A stretch of DNA of 64,000 nucleotides, taken from contig CM037780.1 in assembly GCA_021229015.1 (NCBI GenBank), forward strand, positions 63,173,323 to 63,237,322. The letters run 5' to 3'. The translations under genes were made by a program, and so were the position numbers. Within the stretch, counting starts at the first letter, position 1; each line of letters begins with the position of its first letter. Positions 42,116-54,749 of this stretch are shown one piece after another. Under the pieces are notes generated by a model. That model saw nothing but the letters and a program-made list of their open reading frames with translations, ran no database searches and was not told the origin of the DNA. The stretch comes from Solen grandis (taxonomy: Eukaryota > Mollusca > Bivalvia > Adapedonta > Solenidae).

Positions 42116-42554
42116 AGACTCAGCAACGAAGACTATAGCCTACATGGCACGTTGCATAATAGTCAAATGTGACTTCGTCAACTTATGATGTAGATGTTTC
42201 CCTGTAAGTGAGAGCTGACGCGTCCTGCACAAGTTTTAGGCTCACCCTGTAAGAATGAGTGAGAAATGATCAATGACAAATGACCAGTTCTGCACGTGCT
42301 GGTCGTGGTATTTGATAACATTTTCCCTTAGCTTACTCGCTTTAATCAGGCGATTAAACATTGACACATTTCTGCACAATTAGAGAAAACTGAACGTGCT
42401 GCCTTCATAAAGGTGAGGTTTCTAAATACATGTGAATCTTGATACTTGTGCTGATAATTATAATGGCGGTGCTACTGTTAGTTTAGTTTAAACTTATTAA
42501 TTTTACGACGATAGAGAAACAAGTACTTACAATATACAGTAATACCACTCGAAA

Positions 42555-42672
42555 GTTCCAGGGTTGGTCCAGTACTTAGCGCCTGGGAAGTTCATGAACA
42601 ATCCCTGACCCAAACGGGATTCGAAGCTTCGGATGCGCAGTCAGTTGCGTTACCACCCGACCACTGCACTCT
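42555..42672 (-). mobile_element. tRNA-like SINE head, relic
   Basis: On the - strand GTGGTCGGGTGGTAACGC resembles an A-box region and GCTTCGAATCCC a B-box, about 40 bases apart. The flanks do not look like a functional tRNA gene, so I call it a SINE remnant. Confidence 0.4.
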
Positions 42673-42679
42673 TGCCGAT

Positions 42680-43134
42680 GATAATGATGAGGGGATATTT
42701 CCAACTGAGCTGTTCGTTATAAATCCTAATTGATTATTTCAGCTCGCCGAAAGCGTGTTGATGTTGTTTGGTTTCACTATTTTTCATGCACATAAGACAT
42801 GTGTGACAATTCTTGATATAGGGGAATCCGGCTGCGATTTTGTTATTTAATGTGGTCGGTGCCTTAGACTGAATATTCACCGATCTCTCTCTCCCTCTCT
42901 GTGAATAAAGAGAACAAGTTTTGTCAGACATTATCTTTATGTTCCATCAGGTGAAATACCTTTAGAAGGTTTCCCTGTTTTGTTGTTGTTGTTTCGTATC
43001 AACGGATTTCTTTCATGAAAAGCACGTGCTTATTGGCATTTTCATGACCTGTGTAAAGAAAATGTTTGTACAATTTCATGTCTATCAGCTGTTGTTAATA
43101 TTTCCCGTGTGTGTGTGTGTGTGTGTGTGCGTGT

Positions 43135-43165
<31 letters not shown>

Positions 43166-44604
43166 TGTGGATTTACTCATAATAAAAGAGAGAACTGAAA
43201 GAGAAATTTAAGAGAACTTACTCCTTATAATACAGACAATATTCATTTTTTTCAATTCAGTTCTTTATTCAATTCACAAGTTACAAAAGTAACAATGAGT
43301 GAAATACAAAAACAAATTCAAAATATCCGTTCGGTGGGTGATGATTGTAAAGAGAGAGGGAGAGAGAGAGAGATAGAGAGATCATGGGGAAAGTTCCCCT
43401 TTCACATATAATGTGTTTAATCTGTTATAAATACATACATTTACATGGAGCCAATATACATACGTTTTCAAAATACTATTAAACATGGTAATATATGTGG
43501 GTAGTGTCGGGTTCCTACAGTACAATTAAAACTGAGGCTGAAGAACATGTTCACACATTTATTATCATAAATAAAAATAAAAACACTCTGAAATAAACAA
43601 ACAATACAAATTGGCAAATGTTTCTACTGCTTTAACTTTCCTTATGAATAATATATATTAATGAGTAATTGTGTGTCCAGTGGCCCTTAGACGATATTAA
43701 ACATATAACACAGTTAAAAGAATGTTAAGAGCATCAATACAAACAATATCATAGAATAAACATTAGACATTACCAATTTCCATCTTACAGATCTCTAAAT
43801 ACATCTGAAGGTTGCTTAACAAGACAACAGAAACAATACATTGACAGGACTTACCAACTTTGGACTGAGTGCCTTTCTAACTTCTCTCTCTCAGTACTGT
43901 ATAGGTGTAGATGCCTCATGCAGTGGATTACTCTGTAATATTAGCAATCAATATAACATTCCATGCCTGGTTATTAATATGGTTTTGAACATAAATGCTA
44001 CCATCTTGAGATGTAGGCTTTTAAACAAAGCATAGAACTTGTAAGTTTACTCCAAATTACTATAAGGTTGCAATTACCAGAAAGAACAATAAATAAGAAT
44101 AGATTATGAATAACAAATGAATAAAACTTACCAAACCAATGACCAGTAATGAACAATACAATTTAATTATCTCAGCAGCACAAAGAGTAGCGTCCTGCTT
44201 CTTGTAAAAAATCGTGCAGAATGACTCCAAAGCGGGAAAGTATAAAAGGGAAGTCACTCTTGTCAAACAAAGCTCAACCAAAGGGAAATAACTCCAAAGG
44301 TCATATAACACCAATTTACTCAACCCTGTTACACATGCTCTAAATTATTCATTTATATTTTATATAGATTGAAACACAAATAAGAAACATACAGGAAAGA
44401 GTGCAATATTTAGTTAATTTATCGTCATAATGTAAATAACAATCCCAAATAAAATCATAATTAAGTATATGAGTTCGCTGTAAATAGTCTGAATAAAGTT
44501 GAATTGAACATAGCAGATCTTTGACTTTATACCATGTCATAGAATAGAGTAACGCCATGTGGAGTGTATAAATTAATGTATTCAAGATATCAATTCAATG
44601 ATTG

Positions 44605-44635
<31 letters not shown>

Positions 44636-44740
44636 TCGTCTATAACATATTACACTACTTCTAGATACATATTTATACATGCAGTCACTTCAAATACATA
44701 GAAAACTAAATAGGAAGTATTGATAATAATAAATAAAAGG
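42680..44740. repeat. Microsatellite-rich interval without genes
   Basis: (GT)n at 43106-43135 runs into (GA)n at 43138-43163; GA tracts recur at 43352-43381 and 44608-44634. Near 43245-43310, read on the - strand, GTAACTTGTGAATTGAATAA followed by AGAACTGAATTG resembles a LINE 3' end. No gene is supported. Confidence 0.55.
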
Positions 44741-44747
44741 TGTGAGG

Positions 44748-44997
44748 GGGCCTCCGTGGCCGAGAGGGTAAAGTCGCTGACTTTAACACTCACTCAGCCC
44801 CTCACCGCGTGGGTTCGAATCCCGGCAGGGTCATTCGGATTTTCATGTGAGGAAGCCTTCCAGCTGGCTTGCGGTAGGTCGGTGGTTCTACCTGGATGCC
44901 TCCGTGCATTCGGGGTCTTCCTCCACCTGTAATTAGCTGGACGTCGCTATATGACTGAAATACTGTCGAAGCGACGGTAAACTCAAATAGTCAAGTC
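44748..44997 (+). mobile_element. tRNA-derived SINE, family B, copy 1 (full length)
   Basis: The head contains A-box GTGGCCGAGAGGGTAAAG and B-box GTGGGTTCGAATCCC, 45-50 bases apart, as in a Leu/Ser-type tRNA with a long variable arm. The body (GCCTTCCAGCTGGCTTGCGG, GGATGCCTCCGTGCATTCGG) is followed by the tail ATGACTGAAATACTGTCGAA + GCGACGGTAAACTC. The copies at 54.3 kb and 62.4 kb are on the - strand. The tail resembles that of family A at 14.13 kb. Confidence 0.8.
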
Positions 44998-44999
44998 AA

Positions 45000-46900
45000 G
45001 GGAACAAGAGAATATGACCACATAACAGAGGTGGCCGATAAATAGAAGTTAAACATATAACAAAGCGCTAGTTTGGTAGTATTGAAAAAAAATCACTAAT
45101 TGCAAATTGACGGCTTAATACAGATGACCGCCTAAAAGGAGGAAATCATGATTTCAGTATTACGTAAATGGGGGTTTGTTCCATTTACTGTTTATTAAGC
45201 AGTGGACACCTAATGAAAGAAGACATGCAAGATATTAATCAAGTCTAATATATCTTTCTCATGTCATCATTAAATGGAAATTAGAGGAGCTTACTTTTTT
45301 AAATCTTTTAGATCTTTAATAACTATGGTAAATAAAACTCATCTTTGGAAAAATAACTTTTACCGTTCAAAGCAACATTTTACTCCATTTTGCTTAAAAG
45401 AAATTCTATATTAAACTGAAAGCATTTTGCATTTCAGGAGGACAGTATTCCCTTCTCATCTCCTCGTGAAAAAAAGTATTGATGAGAATTTTTCGGTGTA
45501 AAACCTGATCAGCTTATGAGCTGCATAAATTATACTTGATTTTATAAAACATTTTTATGTCGGAATAGTTCATCTGAAATGTTATCTAATTAATATTTAG
45601 TCACTAAAACAAAATCATAGAGTAATATTTTAAAAGTTTTATCCTTAAAATATAAGGTATCAGAAAATATTTTAAGGTAATCCATCCATCAATAAATTGC
45701 TTTAAAATGTAAGCATTTATAGACTTTGACCAAAAAGAGCCTATAACTTCAGATCATTGAATGCTTCATGGGCATTAAAATCATCTTAGCATGTCCTATA
45801 ACAATCTGAAAGCAATCGAATTCCTAAGAAACAAAGACATAATCTCTTATGAATCCACAAATGTCAATATATTTTTATATTTTATAATTTACAACCTCTG
45901 TTTGGTATTTTCCTTTCTTTTCCTTTGTTAAATGACACAGCGTATGTTGAAAAGATATCCTTTTAAATTCAAGCAATTTTTGATGTTGTTAATATTTAAT
46001 GTACTTAATAAGTAATACATAGTTTTATATTGCTTTGAAAAATGATTTTGAACACATACTAAGAATCTTACCCGAAGTACATAGCCAGACCCTTATTAAT
46101 TCCAGAAGCTGTATAGCTCTAAATTATATCTTAGAATAAGTCTGGCTGTCAGGAATTTATTTCGAATTAAATTATTCATATACTTATTTAAGTTAGCTAT
46201 TCATATTTATTGTTGTATCTTATACAAACATGTAATTTGGTACTGGATTTAAACTTCGTATTTTATGCCTATCGTCAAATAGCAGATTTGAGGATTTAAA
46301 TTAAAAAAAAATGTATTTTCAAGTTATTACAACAACATCAAAGCCCACTCCGGGACAATATCATTCATAAGAGGGGCAATCGAAACTTAAGATATATCAG
46401 AGCACATTCTAATCAAAGAATATATTTCAAAATATGAAGAAACGAATAAAAAACATTGAAATAAAAATATATATAAAAAATATCGGATCAGGAAGAATAA
46501 GATATACAACATTAACCGCCATATAGAAAAATCCGGACAATGCCAATGCCAATCGGTTATTGGGATTCGTTTGTTAGTTAGATGTTTACATGTGTTTTCA
46601 TTTAGAACCTCAATCTTTAGAATTTGATATTAAACGGATTATATACTGCATAGTCAGTACGTTCACGAGGTTTCATTTTGCCCTTCCAGTCATTGTGAGC
46701 CCATCCAACTAAACACTATTGCTAGCTAACATTTAACATTTAAAGTTAGTATATTCCCAGCGAATGGCATAACATGAGCAACATTTACACGCGCGTGTCA
46801 CGCTGAGCGTCTCGATCATCTACGATGTATCCGTCCACCCACACGCCACTATCCGTTCTTCTGTCCATCCATTATGTACTTGCTGTCCGAGTTTTATCCC
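45000..46900. other. AT-rich interval, no gene recognised
   Basis: No open frame of note and no obvious repeat. Confidence 0.6.
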
Positions 46901-47077
46901 TTACAAGCTAAGTAAAGATGTGGAGATAAACATATACATGGACTGTGGCAATATTGGTGAATGTAAGATGAACTATCCAGGGGACCAGGGTGTGTCAATT
47001 TCATACCAACAAATCACCTTAATTTCTTGCACAGCGGAAACACATATGAAAAATAAATACACTTTTATTTTTAATGA

Positions 47078-47078
<1 letters not shown>

Positions 47079-47116
<38 letters not shown>
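47079..47116. repeat. (CA)n microsatellite
   Basis: About 19 CA units. The open frames across it on both strands encode only Thr/His or Val/Cys runs. Confidence 0.9.
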
Positions 47117-47119
<3 letters not shown>

Positions 47120-49757
47120 GCATAATATATGTGTGATATATATGTTTATATAAATCACAAAGTGGTACAAATATACATTCAAAACTTTTTCTTATGCATA
47201 CGAAATTCTCTTCTTCATTCATCATTCCATTTTACATATATGGTTATGTTATCTCTACGTATATTTATTTCAATAGCTCTTATATTTAATGTATATTATT
47301 TGTTTTGTTGCCTTTTGCATAACTTCTATTTTGTTTCGCTAAATAAGAATGCTTCTGCTTTCCACATTATTATACCGAAGTTCTGAATACATGTATTGAA
47401 TATATGCGTATATTATGAATTTCACTTCACTGAAGTTTTAAATATTTGGTGTAATTTTACTTGTTTGTTGCCTTTTGCATAACTTATATTTCGCTTAATA
47501 CACGCATTGCGTAAGTCAATCTGTTATAGTGCATGACTCAACTTTAGCTCTCATTTCATAAGTACATGTACATAATTGATCACAAATTGAATATGATTTT
47601 GTTTTGTTAATATATGAATTCTTTTATGAAACAGCAAGTCCATTTAATATCATTAAACGCCCAGGGTTAAGGGATAAGCACAAACGTTTAAGTTTCAAAG
47701 AATGGCTTAAACATTAAAAGGCTGATATTGTCTTTTACAAGAAACTCACATCACACCAAATCTTGTTATTTACTCTAAACTTTTGAATTTCTCGATTGGG
47801 AGATTTTCCATTCTTTGGACAAGACGATAGCAAAGGATGCTCAATTTTTATATCAAAGAAGATAAATAAAACAATTATTGATCAACACAGTGATGTTAAC
47901 GGTCGTTACATTGTTTTAAATATAGAAATCTCTGAAAATATATACACCTTAGTAAATGTATATGCCCCAAATGATATTAAATCTAGATCTAAATCTATAA
48001 AAAAATCTCTGATGTAGTTGCTAATACTTGTCAAGGAATGAAAATAATAGCAGGGGATCATAATGATATCTTAAATGATAATGACAGAATTTCCAATGCA
48101 TCATGTAATAGGCAAATACCATCAATATTTTTAAAAAAAGTGATAAAAATTCAATGTCTAGATTATTGTTTGGAGAACACTTAATAAAGATAGATCACAG
48201 AATACATGGAGAAGAAAGAATGGCATTGAGAAAAGTAAAAATTGATTTTTGGCTTGTAGAAAAACATCTCATACCCCAAATTTATTCATTAGGCATAAGA
48301 CCTGCAGTTATCCAAAGCACAGACCACATGGCTATCTCTCTAAAAATTAAAACTCCACAAAAATTAAACATATTGAAGCACAAATACAGAACATTTATAA
48401 TATCAAATCTTAAGGGGCGCATATAAGGGCGAGAGTTCACTTAATTGAAGAAAATAAAAAGAATACAAAATAATTTCTAAATATTGAAAAATCGAGACAA
48501 AATACAAAAGCTATTAATCTCTCAAGGAAGGCGATAAAACAATTATATCAAGTAACAAAATACTAACAGCGGAAGTGAATTTTTATAAGCAACTATATAT
48601 GTCAAGTAACATATCGGGAGAATCAATAGAAACATATTTTAACGATATAAGGCGTGAAAAAACATTAAATGAAAAGATGGCCGCATCATGTGAAGGTCTA
48701 TTTACAGTAGAGGAAGTTTTCAATGCGCTTAAAAGGACGTAAACAAAAAAGTCCCCGGGATTGAATGGACTTACTGTTGAATTTTTATAAGACATTTTGG
48801 TATATTTTAGGTAATATTGTTACTGAGTCTTTAAATGCAGGTTACAGGAACGGTGAAAGTTATATTCACAAAAACAAAGTATTTTGTCTTCAACATATAA
48901 AAAGGGACCCAGAAAAAAATTGAAAACTGGAGGCCAAAATCACTTCTTAATATAGATTATAAATTAGCTGCAAGAGTTCTCTCAATACAAGCAGTCCTAC
49001 AATATATTATAAATCATGCTCAAAAAGGCTAAATCAAAAATAGAAATACAAGTTTCAATATCAGACAGATTCAAGATTTGATTGACTACGCAAATATCTA
49101 TAATATGAAAGGTATTATTTTATTTTTAGAATTTAAAAAAGCATTTGATACTGTCGAATTGCCATTTATGTGTTCTACTTTGGAACATTTTGGTTTAAGT
49201 ATTCTTTTGTTCAATGGATTAAAACATTATAACAAAAGCTTCCTCTGAATATCTTATAATGGCTGGATTTCTGAACATTTGGAATATCTCGTGGCATCCG
49301 TCAAGGCTGTCCACTTTCTGCTCTTCTGTTCACTCTAGTCGCAGAAATATTGGCAAATAAAGTTAGACAAAGTCAAGATTATCAAGGTATAACTATCAAA
49401 GATAAACCTTCAAATTAACACAACTAGCTGACGATACAACTCTTTTTCTAAAAGACTCTCCTGAAATACTAACGGTTCTGTCCATTATTAAACATTTTGA
49501 TAGACATTCAGGTCTGGAATTAAACATTTCAAAAACACAGGGAATGTTGATAGGAAAATCAAAATCAGAAAAAAGAGAAAATAATCACAACATTAAGCTA
49601 TCTACAGAAACATTAAAAACACTAGCCGTATACTTTGGAAACTATTTTGTACAATGTCAATCACTCAACTGGAACAAAAAATTGAAAAAGCAAAAACGTA
49701 CTAATATCAGGGGGGAAAAAGAAAACTTACTTTGTTTGGTAAAGTTGTTGTTCTGAA

Positions 49758-49813
49758 ATCACTCTTCTTGCCTAAGCCACTCTTCTTGCCTAAGCCACTC
49801 TTCTTGCCTAAGC
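49758..49813 (+). repeat. 18-base in-frame triplication in the LINE relic
   Basis: CACTCTTCTTGCCTAAGC is repeated three times in a row, adding six codons (LFLPKP) per copy just where the family has a single L(F/L)LPKLTYL-like segment. Confidence 0.85.
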
Positions 49814-50349
49814 TAACATATTTATTACAAAGTATAGTTCCTCCAAAATCTGTTATAAATTCAATAAATGCCATTATGTTTGATTTCTTATGGAGCGGAA
49901 AAAGATAAAATAAAAACGACAAACAGTTATAGGTAATAAAATCAATGGTGGCTTAGATATGCCAAGTTTCGAATATTTTGCAAAAACAATGATAATAAAG
50001 TGTTTTAAATTTTCTCAAGCAAGATGAAAATGCGAATTGGAAAAATACCTTTAAATATTTTTTAAACCAGATTGGAGACAGTTTGTTAATATTCGATATG
50101 AATATTGATTCTTTAAAATTTCTTAATATACAAAACACATTAAAATTTCACCGTTTTATTAATATTTACTTAAAACCTGGATTAGAATTAAAAAAATACT
50201 AAACAAAAGACTACAAAAGAATATAATTTTCACACGGTTAGAAACTAAATTTATATGGGAAATAAATTAAATCAAGCAAAAGATAAATGTTTATTATTTA
50301 CACACTGGAAAATCAGAGCTATCTTTATAAATATATAATATTAGCAAAG

Positions 50350-51546
50350 GAAAAAAGGGGGGCCAAGATGGCCCTAGATCGCTCACCTGAGAAAAGTATC
50401 ATTCATTGCCTGTACAAAACAGATTGCTTCAGAATTAAGATGAGGGTGAAACAATGTTCAGGAATTTTCTGACCCTATCCACAAAAGATATCATATGACA
50501 AACATTCTGCCAAATTTTGAGGATGATTGGACCAAAAATGTTGCCCTCAGAGTATAAACAAGATTTTTCTAAGATTTGACCTACTGACCTACATTTCTAT
50601 CCAGCCCCACCATTTTCAAACTGGTTCGAGATATCATCATGACAAACAATCTGACCAAGTTTGAGGAAGATTGCATCAAAACTGTGGCCTTTAGTGTGTA
50701 AACAAGATTTTCTAATTTGACTATTGACCTACTTTTCGGTCCGGCCCTCCCCATTTTCGAAAGGGCTCAAGATATCATCAAGACAAACATTCTGACCACG
50801 TTTGAGGAAGATTGGATTAAAATTGTAGCCTCTAGTGTGTAAACAAGATTTTTTAAGATTTACCTACTGACCTACTTTTTGATCCAACCTGACCCATTTT
50901 CGAAAGGGTTCAAGATATTATCAAGACAAACATTCTGACCAATTTGAGGAAGATTGGATCAAAATTGGGGCCCTCTAGTGTGTAAACAAGATTTTTCTAA
51001 GATTTGACCTACTGACCTACTTTTTGATCCAACCTGACCCATTTTCGAAGGGTTCAAGATATCATCAAGACAAACATTCTGACCAAGTTTGAGGAAGATT
51101 GGATCAAAATTGTGGCCTCTAGTGTGTAAACAAGATTTTTTCTAAGATTTGACCTACTGACCTACTTTTTGATCCAACCTGACCCATTTTCGAAAGGGTT
51201 CAAGATATCATCAAGACAAACATTCTGACCAAGTTTGAGGAAGATTGGATTAAAATTGTGGCCTTAGTGTGTAAACATCAAATTGTTGATGGGACGACAA
51301 GATTTTTCTAAGATTTGACCTACTGACCTACTTTTTGATCCAACCTGACCCATTTCGAAAGGGTTCAGATATCATCAAGACAAACATTTGACCAATTTTG
51401 AGGAAGATTGGATCAAAACTGTGGCCTCTAGTGTGTAAACATCAAAATTGTTGACGGACGACGGACGACTGACGACGGACGACGGCCGACGGACAATCAA
51501 GTATCCCAAAAGCTCACCCTGAGCTATGCTCAGGTGAGCTAAAAAT
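50350..51546 (+). mobile_element. Hairpin-ended element with ~143-base tandem core, copy 2
   Basis: The left end is GGGGCCAAGATGGCCCTAGA, then TCGCTCACCTGAG; the right end is a hairpin, AGCTCACCCTGAGC (51511-51524), TAT, GCTCAGGTGAGCT (51528-51540), followed by AAAAAT. These are the ends of the 1.74 kb element in the opposite orientation. The core has about six units of 141-145 bases (AGTGTGTAAAC near 50693, 50834, 50977, 51121 and 51266) and a GACGGAC-rich mini-repeat at 51452-51495. It lies inside the LINE relic, so it inserted later. No coding capacity. Confidence 0.75.
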
Positions 51547-52114
51547 CAAAGCAAATACAATACTACAAAAATTAAAAAAAATAAAGAATAACTGGCTTTC
51601 AGAACTGTCAATATTGGTAAACGCTATTCCAAAACATTGGTTAGTGATAATGAAAAAGGAAGAATCAGTAAATACCAAAATTCATACAAGATCTTCTGTG
51701 GCTCTCAAAGTGCAAACATTTCTGGAAATGAGTAATAGGGATATCTATGAAAATTATATAAATAAAAAAATTATTAAACAATACGTACATAAAGATTGGG
51801 AGAGACAACTTAATAAAACAGTTCATTGGAAATCATGGTATTTCATTCTACATAAAGTAATTCCTGATAACATAGTTTAACAGTTTAAGTATAAAGCTCT
51901 TCACAATTTCGCTTCAACAAATCTTAATCATTTAACTGGAATATGAGAGATTTTCACTTTGTATTTTTGTAAGAAAATAGAAGAGTATGACCATTTCTTC
52001 ATTTCATGCCGATATCTTAACCAGTTTCTGGTATACAATTAACAAAAAAAATATTAAAAGATTGTGACATTAATAAACCAATGAATACTTTGGAAAACAT
52101 TATTGTAGGCTATA

Positions 52115-52705
52115 AAATAGATTCATGTGAATAAACTTAATAAATATTATTCTGTGTCAAATTTGATATTGCATATATCGAACTTATTTCATTAGTGAAA
52201 GGAGGAGCAAATTTAACATTTTTGATTAATTACACTTAGATTTAATTGTTCTTAAATCATTCTATAATGAAAAAATATAAATACCGCTTTTGTGAAGTCG
52301 TTTATCTACAATATGTATAACATACATCGTATATATTTTTTTTTGCTAATATCCTTTTTTAACAAAATGTTTATAAGGTATCTGGGGGATGGCTCTCCCG
52401 ACCCCCTTATATCTATGACGGAGGAAATAAATGGGTCACCTCTGAGTGACTGAAAAAAAAAAGAAGAAAAAAAAATAGACATATTATCAAAATGACTGAA
52501 ATATTGTTGTCGGTATGTTAAATCCAAAAAGGCAAACTTAATCAATGTAAATATTATATCAGTGACATATCCCATGGGGTTTTTTAACAGCATTGTATCT
52601 TTAAAGGGGTGTCAATCATCTTCAAGGTTTTAAATCAATATTTGTTTATAAACTGTAAGCAATATGTCTTCTTTTAGCAATACCATCGTATTTCTTCCAC
52701 CGTCT
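52115..52705. other. No gene recognised
   Basis: AT-rich, with no supported feature. Confidence 0.55.
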
Positions 52706-52710
52706 TTCCC

Positions 52711-53078
52711 ATCCAACATTGGAAAACCCCTAGATGTCCTCATCCAACATTGGAACACCCCTAGATGTCCTCATCCAACATTGGAACACCCCAGATGTCC
52801 TCATCAAACATTGGAACACCCTAGATGTCCTCATCCAACATTGGGAACATCCCTAGTGTCCTCATCCAACATTGGAAACCCCTAGATGTCCTCATCCAAC
52901 ATTGGAACACCCTAGATGTCCCCTATCCAACATTTGGAACATCCCCTAGATGTCCTCATCCAAACATTGGAACACCCCCAGATGTCCTCATCCAACATTG
53001 GAACACCCTAGATGTCCCCATCCAACATTGGAACACCCTAGATGTCCCCATCCAACATTGGAACACCCCTAGATGTCC
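52711..53078. repeat. 30-base minisatellite, about twelve units
   Basis: Units of the type CATCCAACATTGGAACACCC + CTAGATGTCCT, with one-base length changes. The open frames across it encode only the repeat. Confidence 0.92.
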
Positions 53079-53089
53079 TGCATTCTACT

Positions 53090-54300
53090 TCATTATCAAT
53101 AATCTCAAAATCTTTCTCTACTTTTAGAATGAAAAATTTTGCAAAACACAACATGCTGTTTTTCAACAAAATGTTAGAGGAACTTACATTTTACTTTTAT
53201 TAATTTTCAATTTATTGTTTATTAACGACATACCATAGGTTAATTTGATTAATTACAATAAGATAAAAAAAAAACAAAATCAAAGCTTTGAAGGCAATGA
53301 AGTTGTGTGTGTCTCAAATGAATGAGGGTATGACAGGCTGCAGCTTGATGAAACCCTTAGAATAACTATAATTTATGCTTATACTCAGTCCTTAGGACGA
53401 ATTATCATTTTTAGTTGGGGCTCACTTTCTTTAGGTAAATCCAAAGAGTGTCGTCACCTGAGGTTTGTGTGCAACTTCAAGATTCAAATTAAAAGAAGGA
53501 CCAGAAATTATATATATATATTAAGGACGCAATTGAGGAACACAGTGATGCTAATAAAAATAATGGAGGGAAATAATTCAACCATAGGGCCAAGTAAAGT
53601 CAAAGTTCTTGTATTTTTTCTCTGAAAAAAAATATAACAGAACTAAAAAAGGAAATTTCTACAGTTCACCTAAATATGATGAAATTATGAATATGTTAAA
53701 AGATAATTATATCAGTAATTGCAAGTTAAGCAATGTTAAGTTATCAGCATATAAATAAACATATACATGTACATACAGCATATACATCAAAGAATTGTTG
53801 ACATATTTAAAAAAAAAAGGAAGAATAACAATAACTATTTTAGTTTGTTCAAACAAACAATAAGGCTTTTTGCTCTGCAAACCATATCAAATTTTACCAT
53901 GTTCATTACTTATCTTGAAATACACTATCTGTTTAAGACAGAAAAAAAGAAGAAAATCCATGCAGAATTGAAAGATGATCTGATAGCAGATTAAATATTT
54001 GACGTCAAATGATGTCATATGAAAATGGAAATCAATGCAATCAAACTACGGAGCTTGCTTCCGGTTACAATTTCATGATGCTGGCTCTTTTGGAAGCCTC
54101 TTTCAAATGAACCTCAATTATTCTCAAAATGGGTATACCACAAGGCAGTAAACTACCACTAGTCCTCTTTACATGGAAAAATGTCTCTTTCCTACAAAAC
54201 AGTTGTTTTTTCCTAGATATTCTTTGCTGAATTTAAGGTGAGCATAGGGTCTTTAAACAAATCACAACATCACATTATAACTAAAATGTAACAGAAAAAA
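53090..54300. other. No gene recognised
   Basis: AT-rich sequence with short frames lacking any domain. Confidence 0.55.
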
Positions 54301-54304
54301 AGTT

Positions 54305-54541
54305 GACTTGACTATTTGAGTTTACCGTCGCTTCGACAGTATTTCAGGCATATAGCTAATTACAGGTGGAGGAAGATCCCGAATGCACGGAGGCATCCAG
54401 GTAGAACCACCGACCTACCGCAAGCCAGCTGAAAGGCTTCCTTACATGAAAATCCGAATGACCCTGCCGGGATTCGAACCCACGCGGTGAGGGCTGAGTG
54501 AGTGTTAAAGTCAGCTACTTTACCCTCTTGGCCACAGAGCT
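54305..54541 (-). mobile_element. tRNA-derived SINE, family B, copy 2
   Basis: The reverse complement closely matches 44748-44997, including the CTCAAATAGTCAAGTCAA tail, the internal body and the head with B-box (GGGATTCGAACCC on the + strand). A C-rich run follows the head at 54541-54555. Confidence 0.8.
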
Positions 54542-54646
54542 CCCCCCCCTCCTCCTCTCCAAAAAAAAATGGAACAATGTTGGTGGACCAAATGAAGTGG
54601 CACTGGGAAAAATGAGTTTCTTAGCGATTCTTGTTTTTCGTGTTTT

Positions 54647-54746
54647 NNNNNNNNNNNNNNNNNNNNNNNNNNNNNNNNNNNNNNNNNNNNNNNNNNNNNN
54701 NNNNNNNNNNNNNNNNNNNNNNNNNNNNNNNNNNNNNNNNNNNNNN
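54647..54746. other. Assembly gap (100 N)
   Basis: Exactly 100 N. Open frames running through it have no support. Confidence 0.99.
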
Positions 54747-54749
54747 TAA

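Larger units (their letters stand above)
47638..52110 (+). pseudogene. Decayed Tx1/L1-like LINE ORF2, long but broken, split by an insertion
   Basis: Traces follow the order of a complete ORF2. Endonuclease: ISLNAQGLRDKHKRLSF near 47650, TLVNVYAPND near 47950, STDHMAISLKIK near 48322. RT: KKSPGLNGLTVEF near 48748, ENWRPKSLLN near 48930, FLEFKKAFDTVE near 49120 with the first catalytic Asp changed to Glu, GIRQGCPLSALLFTLVAE near 49290, LADDTTLFL near 49427, LNISKTQGMLIGKSKS near 49520. Post-RT: LTYLLQSIVPP and FDFLWSGK near 49813-49910. C-terminal: YDHFFISCRYLNQF near 51985. Many stops and shifts occur. A hairpin-ended element (50350-51546) interrupts it. Related to the outer LINE at 15-23 kb but older. 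Confidence 0.8.

Noticed and set aside
44748..44840. Functional tRNA gene
   Set aside because: A- and B-boxes are present, but the head continues into a SINE body and the same unit recurs at 54.3 kb.
46920..47225. Open frames across the CA repeat
   Set aside because: Their content is a Thr/His or Val/Cys run from a microsatellite.
52664..53127. Pro/His-rich protein frames
   Set aside because: They cover the 30-base minisatellite and only encode it.
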